A stretch of 64,000 nucleotides of DNA from Clostridia bacterium. GTDB lineage: Bacteria > Bacillota > Clostridia > Oscillospirales > Acutalibacteraceae. Shown here one piece after another: positions 52,633-61,366 of the stretch. The notes under the pieces are model-generated. The model ran no database searches. It was not told where the DNA came from and saw only the letters and a program-made list of their open reading frames with translations. Where the stretch lies: the NCBI GenBank assembly GCA_017380575.1, contig JAFODS010000028.1, forward strand, positions 105,505-169,504, read 5' to 3'. Each line of letters starts with the position of its first letter. The stretch's first letter is position 1. The position numbers and the translations under genes were made by a program.

Positions 52633-52633
52633 T

Positions 52634-52671
52634 AAAAAATACTCTTGCCCGTATGAGCAAGAGTATTTTTT
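52634..52671. terminator. Bidirectional terminator, Dabb/MFS
   Basis: A 15-bp perfect hairpin (AAAAAATACTCTTGC / GCAAGAGTATTTTTT) lies between converging genes. Confidence 0.88.
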
Positions 52672-53920
52672 ATGTTCTGTTTGCTTTTTTGAATGTTTTT
52701 ACTATAATTGCTAAAACAACTATTCCAAGCAACGGGAATATCGCCGCTGTGAGCATACCCGTTTTCATACCGAGCTGTTCAGTTGTGATTGAAAGGTTCG
52801 GTGCAAGTGATGCTGCCCAACCGCTTTGTGAAACTGCATCCACAACAGCTCCAAGCATCTGCGGAGCTATTGAACCGCCGAAATCTCCGCCTGCCGCCAT
52901 AAGTGCATAAGCAGCGACACCCGGAGCAGGAAATTTTTCTTCCATAAGAATAAGAGTGCCCGGCCAGAGCATAGACGTAAATAGACCAGTCAGTATACAC
53001 GCCAGCATTGCCAAAACAGAATTCGGAGACAAGCCTGCCACAAGATAGCAAACAAAAGAACCAATCATTCCGAAAAGAAGCACTGAAGTTATGTTTTTGC
53101 CGTATTTTGCATAAGCTGTACGTCCCGCACCGAGTAAAACAGCAAAGAGTGCCATACCAAGAATGTCACCTGTAGTCTTTGCTATTCCGAGAGCATTCTC
53201 CATGTAACCGGATATCCAGTTTGTCATCGCGTTTTCCGCTGCACTTCCAAAGAAAATACAAAAAACGCAAAGCCACATAGCACCAAGACGTCTTTTTTTC
53301 TTTCCTGATGAGTCGCCCTGTGAAATATTCATTTCAGGCATTGGAGAAATACAGAAAAGAATAAACGAAATAATCGGGAACACAGCCCAGAAAAGAGTAA
53401 GGTACATCCAATTCTGTGTACCGAAAAGCTTAAGAAAAAGTGTGCTTACAATTACTACAGTTACAACACCGTAAGCATACAGAGAATGTAACATACTCAT
53501 ATCTTTCTCAGGATTTTCCGACGGAATAGCTGCAACAAGCGGACTTAAAAGAACCTCACAAAGTCCTGCCGCAATTGAAAAAACAATTGTTCCGATGACA
53601 AACCCTGCATAAGCGTACTGCGGAAAGAACGTCGGCACGAGTGCATAAATCGTAAACCCTAACGAAGTCAGCAACGGCATTATTCTTATTGTCAGCTTGA
53701 TATTGAAATATTTAGAAAACAATGTGAATATCAGGTCAACTATAAGCTGGGTACAGAAATTTATCAGAACGAGCGTACCGAGCAACGTGTATGAAATTCC
53801 GTAGGTTTCACGGAATGTAACAAAAAGCAACGGTGGAAGGCTGAACGCTGACGACATTGCAAGGAATGTATAAAAGCAGGTTCGCTTTGTACGTGTAAAA
53901 TTTTTAATAGTATCCGACAT
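52670..53920 (-). CDS. MFS transporter
   Basis: A 416-residue protein with about twelve membrane helices and a polar central loop (NISQGDSSGKKKRR, near residue 200) between the two six-helix halves. It resembles FHS-type sugar permeases or drug/sugar MFS proteins. The substrate is unknown. It converges on the Dabb gene and shares its terminator. Confidence 0.85.
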   Translation of the reverse strand: MSDTIKNFTRTKRTCFYTFLAMSSAFSLPPLLFVTFRETYGISYTLLGTLVLINFCTQLIVDLIFTLFSKYFNIKLTIRIMPLLTSLGFTIYALVPTFFPQYAYAGFVIGTIVFSIAAGLCEVLLSPLVAAIPSENPEKDMSMLHSLYAYGVVTVVIVSTLFLKLFGTQNWMYLTLFWAVFPIISFILFCISPMPEMNISQGDSSGKKKRRLGAMWLCVFCIFFGSAAENAMTNWISGYMENALGIAKTTGDILGMALFAVLLGAGRTAYAKYGKNITSVLLFGMIGSFVCYLVAGLSPNSVLAMLACILTGLFTSMLWPGTLILMEEKFPAPGVAAYALMAAGGDFGGSIAPQMLGAVVDAVSQSGWAASLAPNLSITTEQLGMKTGMLTAAIFPLLGIVVLAIIVKTFKKANRT

Positions 53921-53938
53921 TTTTACCCCTCATTCAAA

Positions 53939-53963
53939 ACAGACACCCCAAAAGAGTGTCTGT
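53939..53963 (-). terminator. Hairpin ending the J-domain operon
   Basis: ACAGACAC / GTGTCTGT, an 8-bp stem with a 9-nt loop, followed by TTTT on the reverse strand. It overlaps the stop of the last operon gene. Confidence 0.6.
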
Positions 53964-54499
53964 CATCTTTTTCTGAAAATCTTTCTGACCGTCCTCTGCC
54001 ACTTTCTGTAATATGCAATTTCGAGCATCATCAGTGCCTTATCGTAAAGCATAAATGCGACTATACCAAGCACGACAATAAACGGCAGAAGATATCTTTC
54101 ACTTTCTTCGAGCAATTCGGTTGAGATGCCGAAAACTGCAATCATGACGCTGTATGCCGCAATAGTAACAATGGTGAAGAAAATGACTTTTAATATTGCG
54201 GATATAACCTTTTCAGGCTTATCAAAAAACGGTTTTACAAGCGGATAATAGCCGAGCAGAGCTATGTAAATTCCGACCGCTTCCTTACCGGGTACAACAA
54301 GAGCACTTACAACGGCAGTACCGAAATAAACGCTCAAGCCCCATTTCCATCCGCATTCAACAGACATAAAAAGCACAAGCAAAGCCGCCATTGCAGGCAA
54401 AGCATATGTGAAATACGGCAGGATTGAGGAAGCAAGCATAACAGCTGTTGAAAGAGCAATACACATTCCGCCCAAGGCGGTTTTCAAGGTATTATTCAT
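53963..54499 (-). CDS. Membrane protein (ECF-S-like) of unknown function
   Basis: A 178-residue protein with five or six membrane helices and a basic C-terminus (RKWQRTVRKIFRKR). Its shape resembles ECF substrate-binding components or DUF2232-like proteins, with no clear family call. Start ATG 54499 fits the GAAGGA site better than the GTG two codons earlier. It is 16 bp after the J-domain-like gene. Confidence 0.7.
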   Translation of the reverse strand: MNNTLKTALGGMCIALSTAVMLASSILPYFTYALPAMAALLVLFMSVECGWKWGLSVYFGTAVVSALVVPGKEAVGIYIALLGYYPLVKPFFDKPEKVISAILKVIFFTIVTIAAYSVMIAVFGISTELLEESERYLLPFIVVLGIVAFMLYDKALMMLEIAYYRKWQRTVRKIFRKR

Positions 54500-54515
54500 A
54501 AACACATTCCTTCAC

Positions 54516-55133
54516 TTAACAGCAACGGATAAGGTCGCCGCCCATACATTCACAGCAACAGTCTGCACAGCAGAGTCCCGTACAGATATCGCATCCGTCG
54601 CAACCACAGGGGTCACAGCAACCGTTATTGTTGTTTGTGTTTCTTTCCTGACGGTAATGACCCTTTTTTTCTCTGTTGAGCTGTTTAAATGCCGCAGTGT
54701 ATTCAGGATTCTGCGGATCCATATTATGAGCACGTTCAAAGCTTTCGGCCGCACTTTCAAGCCAACCGCGACGGTGCTGAATTGCACCTTTAAGGTAAAA
54801 CCACTCGGCATTTCGGCGCTGGTGAGGAATTCCGTCAAGAAGCATTTCCGCATCATCAATTCTTCCTGAGTTAAGCTTTGCTCTTATATCACCGAATTCT
54901 GAAGTACCTTCGGTTGTATTAGCCTCATAAGTGTACTGTGCATTTGTATTTGCATATGTGTTGCTTCGGTTTTTGTTGCCGAAGTTCATCACAATTGTAT
55001 CATAAGCCGCATTGAGCTCATCCATTTTCTGATAGTCGTTGTTGTGAATACGTGCAAGCTCTCTGTATGCTTTTTTTACGTCATCAAGACTTGCACCCTG
55101 TTCAAGGCCAAGAACCTCATACGGATTTCTCAT
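54516..55133 (-). CDS. Degenerate J-domain/TPR-like protein with cysteine-rich tail
   Basis: A 205-residue protein. Residues 1-~55 are a J-domain (NPYEVLGLEQGASLDDVKKAYRELA), but the HPD triad is H30-N31-N32, so DnaK stimulation is doubtful. About 70-150 holds helices of TPR type (AEWFYLKGAIQHRRGWLESAAESFERA). The last 35 residues contain 14 cysteines, suggesting metal or cluster binding. It overlaps the DUF5685 gene by 17 bp, so they are coupled. Confidence 0.85.
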   Translation of the reverse strand: MRNPYEVLGLEQGASLDDVKKAYRELARIHNNDYQKMDELNAAYDTIVMNFGNKNRSNTYANTNAQYTYEANTTEGTSEFGDIRAKLNSGRIDDAEMLLDGIPHQRRNAEWFYLKGAIQHRRGWLESAAESFERAHNMDPQNPEYTAAFKQLNREKKGHYRQERNTNNNNGCCDPCGCDGCDICTGLCCADCCCECMGGDLIRCC

Positions 55134-55983
55134 TTTCTGTGCCTCCTTTTTTCAGCACTTTCTGCGTAACGGAATAAACTCCGTCGTAGAGTATATTGGT
55201 TAATATATCATCAAATCGGAAAATTTTCAATCTTTTATAAGAAATAATAGCTTCGCCGATCGTCAGATTCATCATTTCTTCGCAATATTCTGTGAAGTTT
55301 TCATCATCAGCCCGTTTTTTCAGCGGATTGAAGCTTCCGTCTTTAATATCTTCTTCACAGTCGTTGACGGCATCGGTAATATAAACCCACCTGCCGACCA
55401 TATAGCCGAACTTTCTGAGTGATTCTTTCTCCTCACATTCAATATTATGTACAAGAAGCTCCGAAAGCATTACAGCACTCGGGTCAGCGGCTTCGTCAAG
55501 GTTACCGTTGCGTTTTTCAATTTCCTGCTGACGTGCCATCTGTGCTTCAAGAACTTTACAGATATCACCCGTTCTTTTGCAGGCTTTTTTATAAAGATGC
55601 TTTGCGTAGGGCATAATAAGCTTGCAAAGGAATCTTTTGAAAAATCCGCTGTCCTGAATATTATCGCACAGCTTATGGTACATCATAAGGATCGTGACAT
55701 CCGCAGTGTATGCGATATCCTCGTTATCGCAGTTACAGTCAAGACACTTTTTTGCAGGATTAAAGGAACAGTGCGACTGTTTAAATCCCGGACATTGGTT
55801 TCGCACAGCCATCCTTACCATAGCAAAAAAAGTAAAATCATAAGAGAGAATGAATCGCGGAATGAAGCCGTAACGCTTACCGAGTGCCTTGCAAAGAGTA
55901 CAGTATACACCTTTATAAAGCTCGTAGTCCTTAAACTTCATTTCAGGCTTGTGTGCTCTTATGTAGCCTAACACTTCATTCAC
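55117..55983 (-). CDS. DUF5685-family protein
   Basis: A 288-residue mostly helical protein with cysteine groups near the start (YCTLCKALGKRYG) and at about 75-90 (HCSFNPAKKCLDCNCDNED). It also has a polyprenyl-synthase-like feel (DAVNDCEEDIKDGSFNP). It matches DUF5685. Function unknown. Its position with the J-domain-like protein recurs in Clostridia, as far as I recall. Confidence 0.8.
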   Translation of the reverse strand: MNEVLGYIRAHKPEMKFKDYELYKGVYCTLCKALGKRYGFIPRFILSYDFTFFAMVRMAVRNQCPGFKQSHCSFNPAKKCLDCNCDNEDIAYTADVTILMMYHKLCDNIQDSGFFKRFLCKLIMPYAKHLYKKACKRTGDICKVLEAQMARQQEIEKRNGNLDEAADPSAVMLSELLVHNIECEEKESLRKFGYMVGRWVYITDAVNDCEEDIKDGSFNPLKKRADDENFTEYCEEMMNLTIGEAIISYKRLKIFRFDDILTNILYDGVYSVTQKVLKKGGTENEKSV

Positions 55984-55998
55984 CCCTTACAATAAGAT

Positions 55999-56451
55999 TT
56001 AAAATAAAACAAAGGTTTTGATTTTCCTGCCGCAACCGGGACAGGTTATATGCCTTACACCGCGTTTTTTACTAAGACGAAGATGCTTGTCGCACTGCGG
56101 ACAGGTACGGAAACGGTGTGTCCTTATCTGTGAAATTCTTATTCCGAGTCTTTTCATTTTTTTGTTCACAACACGTACAAAATCCTGAAAGCGGACACGT
56201 ACAAGAAAGTTTTCAAACTGCTGTGCTTCATATCCTCTCTTTTCAAGATTCTTTGAAAGGAATCGCATTACGGACACTGCAAGGAATAAAAGTGCAACCG
56301 CCCACAAAGAAAAATAAACAAGCCTGTTGAACGTAAAAAACATCTTTATTCCGTTGAAAAGAAGGTACATAAAGACAGTAAACATACCGAGTTTGTCAAT
56401 GCCGTTTCTGCCGTACATAAAAATTCTGATTTTTTCAATAAATTTCTGCAT
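55999..56451 (-). CDS. Membrane protein with C-terminal zinc ribbon
   Basis: A 150-residue protein with two membrane helices (about 23-40 and 45-63), a basic cytosolic region and a C-terminal zinc ribbon CPQC...CPGC. First gene of the four-gene J-domain operon. No named family is recognised. Confidence 0.75.
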   Translation of the reverse strand: MQKFIEKIRIFMYGRNGIDKLGMFTVFMYLLFNGIKMFFTFNRLVYFSLWAVALLFLAVSVMRFLSKNLEKRGYEAQQFENFLVRVRFQDFVRVVNKKMKRLGIRISQIRTHRFRTCPQCDKHLRLSKKRGVRHITCPGCGRKIKTFVLF

Positions 56452-56501
56452 AGAATTACTTCCCGTTTAAATTATTTGCACTGTTACATATAATACTATA
56501 C

Positions 56502-56529
56502 TTGACAAATCGGGTCAAGGTGTTACAAT
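56502..56529 (+). promoter_or_regulatory. Promoter of cysK
   Basis: A perfect TTGACA (56502-56507) and TACAAT (56524-56529), spaced 16 bp. The start is about 25 bp before the ATG. Confidence 0.75.
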
Positions 56530-56560
56530 TTTATTAAATTTTATTAAAAGAAGGATTACT

Positions 56561-57487
56561 ATGAAGGTTTTTAATAACTTTTCGGAGCTTGTGGGCAACA
56601 CACCGCTTATGAAGCTTAATAATTTCTGTAAGAAAAACAAGCTTGAGGCAGAGATTTATGCCAAGCTCGAATATTTTAACCCTGCAGGAAGCATTAAGGA
56701 CAGAGTAGCTCTTGAAATGATTAATGCCGCTGAAGCTGACGGCACCCTTAAAGAAGGTTCGGTTATTATTGAGCCGACAAGCGGAAATACGGGTATCGGA
56801 CTTGCGGCAATTGCTGCGGCAAGAGGATACCGTGCAATAATCATAATGCCTGACACAGCGAGCGAAGAGAGAAGAAAGCTTATCAGTGCATACAGTGCCG
56901 AGCTTATACTGATTGAAGGTGCAAAAGGTATGGCAGGCTGTGTTGAAAAAGCAGAAGAGCTTAAAGCAACTTTACCGGACAGCATTATTGCGGGTCAGTT
57001 CACAAACCCTGCCAATCCTGCGGCCCACCTGAAAACAACGGCACCTGAAATATGGAACGACCTTGAGGGTGAGGTTGATGTTTTTGTTGCAGGAATCGGC
57101 ACAGGAGGTACAATCAGCGGAAACGCTGAATTTCTTAAAGAAAAGAATCCTTCAATCAGGGTTATCGGTGTTGAGCCAGCCTCCTCACCTCTTATAACTC
57201 AGGGAAAAGCCGCAGCTCACAAAATTCAGGGAATCGGAGCTAACTTTATCCCCGAAATTCTCAGAACCGAGCTGATTGACGAAATTATTACCGTCAGCAA
57301 CGATGATGCATATGATTTTGCACGTCAGGTGACTGAAAGCGAGGGTGTGTTCGTCGGAATTTCTTCGGGTGCGGCACTTTTTGCAGCAACTGAAATCGCA
57401 AAAAGAGAGGAAATGAAAGGCAAGAAAATTGTCGTAATCTTCCCTGACGGCGGTTCAAGGTATCTTTCTACTCCCGATTTCATATAA
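56561..57487 (+). CDS. cysK: Cysteine synthase (O-acetylserine sulfhydrylase)
   Basis: A 308-residue PLP enzyme forming cysteine from O-acetylserine and sulfide. The PLP lysine is in NPAGSIKDRVAL, the substrate loop is PTSGNTGIGLA, and the phosphate loop is GIGTGGTISG. Length is normal. Monocistronic with its own promoter and terminator. Confidence 0.95.
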   Translation: MKVFNNFSELVGNTPLMKLNNFCKKNKLEAEIYAKLEYFNPAGSIKDRVALEMINAAEADGTLKEGSVIIEPTSGNTGIGLAAIAAARGYRAIIIMPDTASEERRKLISAYSAELILIEGAKGMAGCVEKAEELKATLPDSIIAGQFTNPANPAAHLKTTAPEIWNDLEGEVDVFVAGIGTGGTISGNAEFLKEKNPSIRVIGVEPASSPLITQGKAAAHKIQGIGANFIPEILRTELIDEIITVSNDDAYDFARQVTESEGVFVGISSGAALFAATEIAKREEMKGKKIVVIFPDGGSRYLSTPDFI

Positions 57488-57501
57488 TTTCATATAAAAA
57501 T

Positions 57502-57531
57502 AAAAGTCCGGTCTCCCGGACTTTTTATTTT
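57502..57531. terminator. Terminator of cysK, bidirectional
   Basis: A 10-bp hairpin AAAAGTCCGG / CCGGACTTTT with a TCTC loop, and T-runs on both sides. Confidence 0.88.
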
Positions 57532-57888
57532 TTAAAACATTTTAACAACCTTATAAGCTGTAATTGTTTTGGGATTTTTCTTGGAAAGCTTTCCGTTATA
57601 GTGGATTTCAAGAGTGTCGCCTACAACAAGGTCGTCACGTGAAATCTCTTTGCCGTCCTTATCGTAAATTTTCTCTCCGTCCTTGAATTTGATGTAAATT
57701 CCGTTTTTGTCATAAAGCTCGGAATATACACCGCCAAGGTCCTGAACCTCAATGATAAATTCACCTTCAAGGCTTTTAAGACTGTATGTAGCCTGAATCG
57801 TTGCAACCTCTTCATTCTTATCTGAGCCACATGCAACACAGGCAAAAAGCATAAGAACCGCAAGTGCCAAAGCTGCTATCTTTTTCAT
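57532..57888 (-). CDS. Small lipoprotein of unknown function
   Basis: A 118-residue secreted protein with a lipoprotein signal (MKKIAALALAVLMLFACVAC|GSD). The short domain that follows has YDKNG/DKDGKEI-type beta-hairpins. Start ATG 57888 follows AGAGGT. It follows the zinc-ribbon lipoprotein gene by 11 bp and is likely co-transcribed. Confidence 0.75.
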   Translation of the reverse strand: MKKIAALALAVLMLFACVACGSDKNEEVATIQATYSLKSLEGEFIIEVQDLGGVYSELYDKNGIYIKFKDGEKIYDKDGKEISRDDLVVGDTLEIHYNGKLSKKNPKTITAYKVVKMF

Positions 57889-57899
57889 AAGCAAACCTC

Positions 57900-59174
57900 T
57901 TATCTCCAGCAAACTCTTACTGTTACGCCGTCCTCTTCGAGGAAGAACTTAGCTTTTGCTGCTCTTGTTTCGTACTCTTCTGCTGAAGTCATTTCAATAA
58001 ATGAGATTTTACGTTTTGATCCGCCTGCTGTGTTATTGTAAATTGTGTCAACCTTTCGAAGACCTTCAATAAACGCCTGAGCCATTTCAGGAGTCTTGAG
58101 GGTAAGCTTTGAGTCAACACGAAGACGGTTTGTATAGTCAGCGTTTACGTTATACTTTGCAAACGCAAGTGTGCCCGGAACGAAGCCTGTACACCACCAT
58201 GTATTTGTCGGATTTCTTGAAAGAATAAGCTTGTATTCATTTGAGTTTTCTGTTCCGCACTGGTAAACATTCATGCTCTGAAGAAGCTTTGTTTCATCGT
58301 CTGCGCAGTTATAGTGAGAACTCGGAGATGAAGTTTCAGGTCTGTTGTAGATACCGATTTCAGCACCTACGAAAACAAGACCGTACTGACCCTTCCAATA
58401 CTGGATCATCCACTGAAGTCCGTCATAATCGAAGTATACGCGCATTGTATCGTATGAAATTGCAATAACAGGAGCTGATGCATCATAGATTTCATTATAA
58501 CCGTACTGTCTCTGCCATGCATCCTCAGCTGTGATGAAGCATTTCTCTGTTGTTGAATATTTGAAACCTAAAAGACCTGTATCCTTACCTTCATCGTTTT
58601 TGATAGTAAGGTTTCCGTTTGCGTCAATTGTAACATTGTCCCTTACTACAGACTGAACAGCTTCAATTACTTCCTTCATAGTGGGTGCCGGCTTTGTGTT
58701 ATCTACCTGTTCTTTGTCGGTGCTCGGTATGTTGGTGTTTGTATTACCGTTCGGTTTGTTGTTTGAACCGCCGTTTGAGCCACCGTTCGGTCTGTTATTT
58801 GAACCGCCCGAGCTGCCACCGTTTGAACCACCGTTTGAGCTACCACCGTTTGAACCACCTGACACACCGGGAAGCTGAACAAGGTTTCCGTCCTTGTCAT
58901 AAACTTCGTAGTTACCGTCGTTTGTTCCCCACTTTGTGCCACAATCACCGCAAGTGAAGAAGCCCTTATCGTCGGGGCCTGTGAAGTTAGTTGACTGACA
59001 TACAGGACAGCCCTGTGTGTTCAATGTGTCGTCAAGTGCAAAGGGATCGTTTGTTGTTTCTTCGGGAATATCAGCCTTACCTACGAAGCTGCATCCCGGT
59101 AATACGGTAAGAGCCATCATTGTGATGATGCCGATTACGGCAACTGCTCTTAAGATACCATTCTTATTGAACAT
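57900..59174 (-). CDS. Zinc-ribbon lipoprotein with Gly/Ser/Asn-rich linker
   Basis: A 424-residue surface protein with a lipobox LPGC|S at about residue 28. A zinc ribbon (CPVC...CGDC, about 56-80) follows. A low-complexity G/S/N/P repeat linker spans about 105-150, and a C-terminal unknown domain begins near 165. Start ATG 59174 follows GGAGGTAAC. The C-terminal domain might bind a surface ligand; no function is assigned. Confidence 0.78.
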   Translation of the reverse strand: MFNKNGILRAVAVIGIITMMALTVLPGCSFVGKADIPEETTNDPFALDDTLNTQGCPVCQSTNFTGPDDKGFFTCGDCGTKWGTNDGNYEVYDKDGNLVQLPGVSGGSNGGSSNGGSNGGSSGGSNNRPNGGSNGGSNNKPNGNTNTNIPSTDKEQVDNTKPAPTMKEVIEAVQSVVRDNVTIDANGNLTIKNDEGKDTGLLGFKYSTTEKCFITAEDAWQRQYGYNEIYDASAPVIAISYDTMRVYFDYDGLQWMIQYWKGQYGLVFVGAEIGIYNRPETSSPSSHYNCADDETKLLQSMNVYQCGTENSNEYKLILSRNPTNTWWCTGFVPGTLAFAKYNVNADYTNRLRVDSKLTLKTPEMAQAFIEGLRKVDTIYNNTAGGSKRKISFIEMTSAEEYETRAAKAKFFLEEDGVTVRVCWR

Positions 59175-59253
59175 ATCTGTTACCTCCAAGTCATTTGGAT
59201 AAATTATATCACAACTATAATCAAATTTCAACACAAACTGACAAATAAATATA

Positions 59254-59282
59254 TTGACTAAATTTGGAAAGAAATATATAAT
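59254..59282 (+). promoter_or_regulatory. Promoter of the kinase/GDPD pair
   Basis: TTGACT (59254-59259) and perfect TATAAT (59277-59282), spaced 17 bp. Confidence 0.8.
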
Positions 59283-59315
59283 ATTTTTGTATGTATTATA
59301 ATATGAGGTGTTTAT

Positions 59316-60446
59316 ATGAATTACACAAATGATGAGAAGCTCCTTAAGATTGTTGACAGTTTTCCTTTCAAAGGCGAACTTGTTGAAATCAAGCCCACAG
59401 GTTCAGGTCACATCAACAGCACATTCCTTGTTACCTGCTCAGATTCAAATATGAATTATCAGTATATTCTTCAGCTTATCAACCCCAATGTTTTCAAGAA
59501 GCCGGACGAGCTTATGTCCAACGTTATGAACGTTACAAGCTTCCTGAGAAACAAGATTATACTTGACGGCGGTAATCCCGAAAGAGAAACTCTCACTTTC
59601 CTTTATACTAAAGACAACTCACCTTACTACAAGGATGAAAATGACGCTTGTTGGAGAGCTTACAATTACATCGGCAGCTGCACAACTTTTGACAAGGTTG
59701 ACGAGCCGATAAAAATGTTCCGTTCAGCAAAAGCTTTCGGTGTTTTCCAGAAAAGACTCGCTGACTACCCTATTGACAATCTTTTCGAAACTATTCCTAA
59801 TTTCCACAATACACCGTCACGCTATGAAGCTTTCAGGGAAGCTATTGAAAATAATCTTTCAGGCAGACTTGATGAAGCAAAGGAAGAAATTGAATTTGCA
59901 CTTTCAAGAGAAGCTGATGCTTCAAAGCTTACAGATATGATCAAAACGGGTGATCTTCCCATCCGTGTTACTCACAACGATACGAAGATCAACAACGTTC
60001 TTTTTGACAAAATCACAAACGAGGCTTTCTGCGTTATCGACCTTGACACGGTTATGCCCGGACTTTCACTCTACGACTTCGGTGACAGCATCCGTTCAGG
60101 TGCAGTTACATCCGACGAAGACGAAAAGGATCTTGACAAGTTCAATCTTGACCTTGATCTTTACAACGCATATGCTGAAGGCTTCCTTGCCGAGGCTGCT
60201 GAGTCACTTACACAGAACGAGGTTGACAACCTTGTTTTCTCTGCAAAGCTTATGACACTTGAATGCGGTGTACGTTTCCTTACAGACTTCCTCAACGGTG
60301 ACGTTTACTTTAAGACCGATTACCCAGAGCACAACCTTGTAAGATGCCGTACACAGTTCAAGCTCGTAAGAGAAATTGAAGCACACTACGACGAAATGTA
60401 CAAAACAACAGCCGAGCTTTACAGGAGGGCTATGCTTGAAAAATAA
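59316..60446 (+). CDS. NahK-like phosphotransferase (APH/choline-kinase fold)
   Basis: A 376-residue kinase with the Brenner motif VTHNDTKINNVLF and the metal motif VIDLDTVMPG. The N-terminal GSGHINSTFLV matches N-acetylhexosamine 1-kinases of the lacto-N-biose pathway. It may phosphorylate N-acetylhexosamines, or another sugar or choline. The last codons overlap the TTG start of the next gene. Confidence 0.85.
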   Translation: MNYTNDEKLLKIVDSFPFKGELVEIKPTGSGHINSTFLVTCSDSNMNYQYILQLINPNVFKKPDELMSNVMNVTSFLRNKIILDGGNPERETLTFLYTKDNSPYYKDENDACWRAYNYIGSCTTFDKVDEPIKMFRSAKAFGVFQKRLADYPIDNLFETIPNFHNTPSRYEAFREAIENNLSGRLDEAKEEIEFALSREADASKLTDMIKTGDLPIRVTHNDTKINNVLFDKITNEAFCVIDLDTVMPGLSLYDFGDSIRSGAVTSDEDEKDLDKFNLDLDLYNAYAEGFLAEAAESLTQNEVDNLVFSAKLMTLECGVRFLTDFLNGDVYFKTDYPEHNLVRCRTQFKLVREIEAHYDEMYKTTAELYRRAMLEK

Positions 60447-61308
60447 GAAACTCGGTATTCTTATCGCCTGTGTACTCGTTGTTGTTATTGCCATTGTCAC
60501 TGTTATTTGTGCACCGCTTGTCAGGAATGCATCCGAAAACGGTGTCATCCGCAAATACACTTCGCAGAATCTCAGGAATGTAGATAACGTTGTTCTGCTT
60601 TCACATTGTGCGGAAATTGACGGCATGACAAACTCCGTTGCAGGTGTTAAAGAGGCTGTACGTCTTGGTGCGGATGCCGTTGTTGTTGACCTTTGCTTCA
60701 GGAACGACGGAACGCCCGTCATCACCGACAACTACGAAAACAGCGAATCAGCCACCACTCTTGAAGAGCTTTTTGTTGCAATGAACGCTGACGGTTTCAA
60801 AGACATCATAATCTATCTTAACATCGTTCAGCTTTCCGAGATGAACAAGCTCAATACAATCACAATCAAGCACAATATGGTCAGCCGTACCTTCATTGCA
60901 GGTATTGATAAAGCACATTACGGAATGATTACTTCGGACAGCACAATTATTCCTTTCCTGCTGAAATATGAACTGACCGAAGAAGATAATGATGCTATCA
61001 CAGACGGAAGCTTTTCGGCACCGGAATGCATTGCAGAATACGGTGCAAGCGGACTTGAAATCAGTGCAAAGGATGCAACAAGCGAAACAATCAACACTTT
61101 AAATGATTTCGGAATTCCGTTCATTGTTTCGGGAATTGATTCGGTTGAAAACTTCTGTGAACCGCTTCTTAACGGTGCATCAACCGTTTATGTGAATGAT
61201 ATCGAAAAATATTCAAAACTGCTTGATGACTGGACGATCTCCATGCAGGAAAGACACAGCATTTCTGTTGAGCAATCTTTGGCAGAATTAAAAAAGAATA
61301 AACAATAA
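60436..61308 (+). CDS. Degenerate GDPD-fold membrane protein
   Basis: A 290-residue protein with one N-terminal membrane helix (about 7-27) and a GDPD-like barrel that has lost its catalytic set. HRG is SHC at 56-58, ENT is TNS at 65-67, the first Glu of ExD is a Val (83), and the HD pair is DN. The start is TTG 60436, with AGGAGG 7 nt before, overlapping the kinase end by 11 bp. It probably binds rather than cleaves a ligand. Confidence 0.75.
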   Translation: MKNKKLGILIACVLVVVIAIVTVICAPLVRNASENGVIRKYTSQNLRNVDNVVLLSHCAEIDGMTNSVAGVKEAVRLGADAVVVDLCFRNDGTPVITDNYENSESATTLEELFVAMNADGFKDIIIYLNIVQLSEMNKLNTITIKHNMVSRTFIAGIDKAHYGMITSDSTIIPFLLKYELTEEDNDAITDGSFSAPECIAEYGASGLEISAKDATSETINTLNDFGIPFIVSGIDSVENFCEPLLNGASTVYVNDIEKYSKLLDDWTISMQERHSISVEQSLAELKKNKQ

Positions 61309-61315
61309 ACAAAAA

Positions 61316-61356
61316 ACAGCGTATTTATGAAAAAATCATAGATACGCTGTAATTTT
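61316..61356. terminator. Bidirectional terminator between GDPD-like and DUF1015 genes
   Basis: A 15-bp stem with one mismatch (ACAGCGTATTTATGA / TCATAGATACGCTGT) and flanking A/T runs. Confidence 0.82.
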
Positions 61357-61366
61357 TTGCTGTATT

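Noticed and set aside
58700-58870. Short tandem repeats resembling a CRISPR or minisatellite
   Set aside because: The repeats are in frame and encode the G/S/N linker; there are no spacer-like unique units.
58681-58957. Plus-strand proline-rich ORFs at 58.7-58.95 kb
   Set aside because: Antisense to the Gly/Ser/Asn-rich linker of the lipoprotein at 57900-59174.
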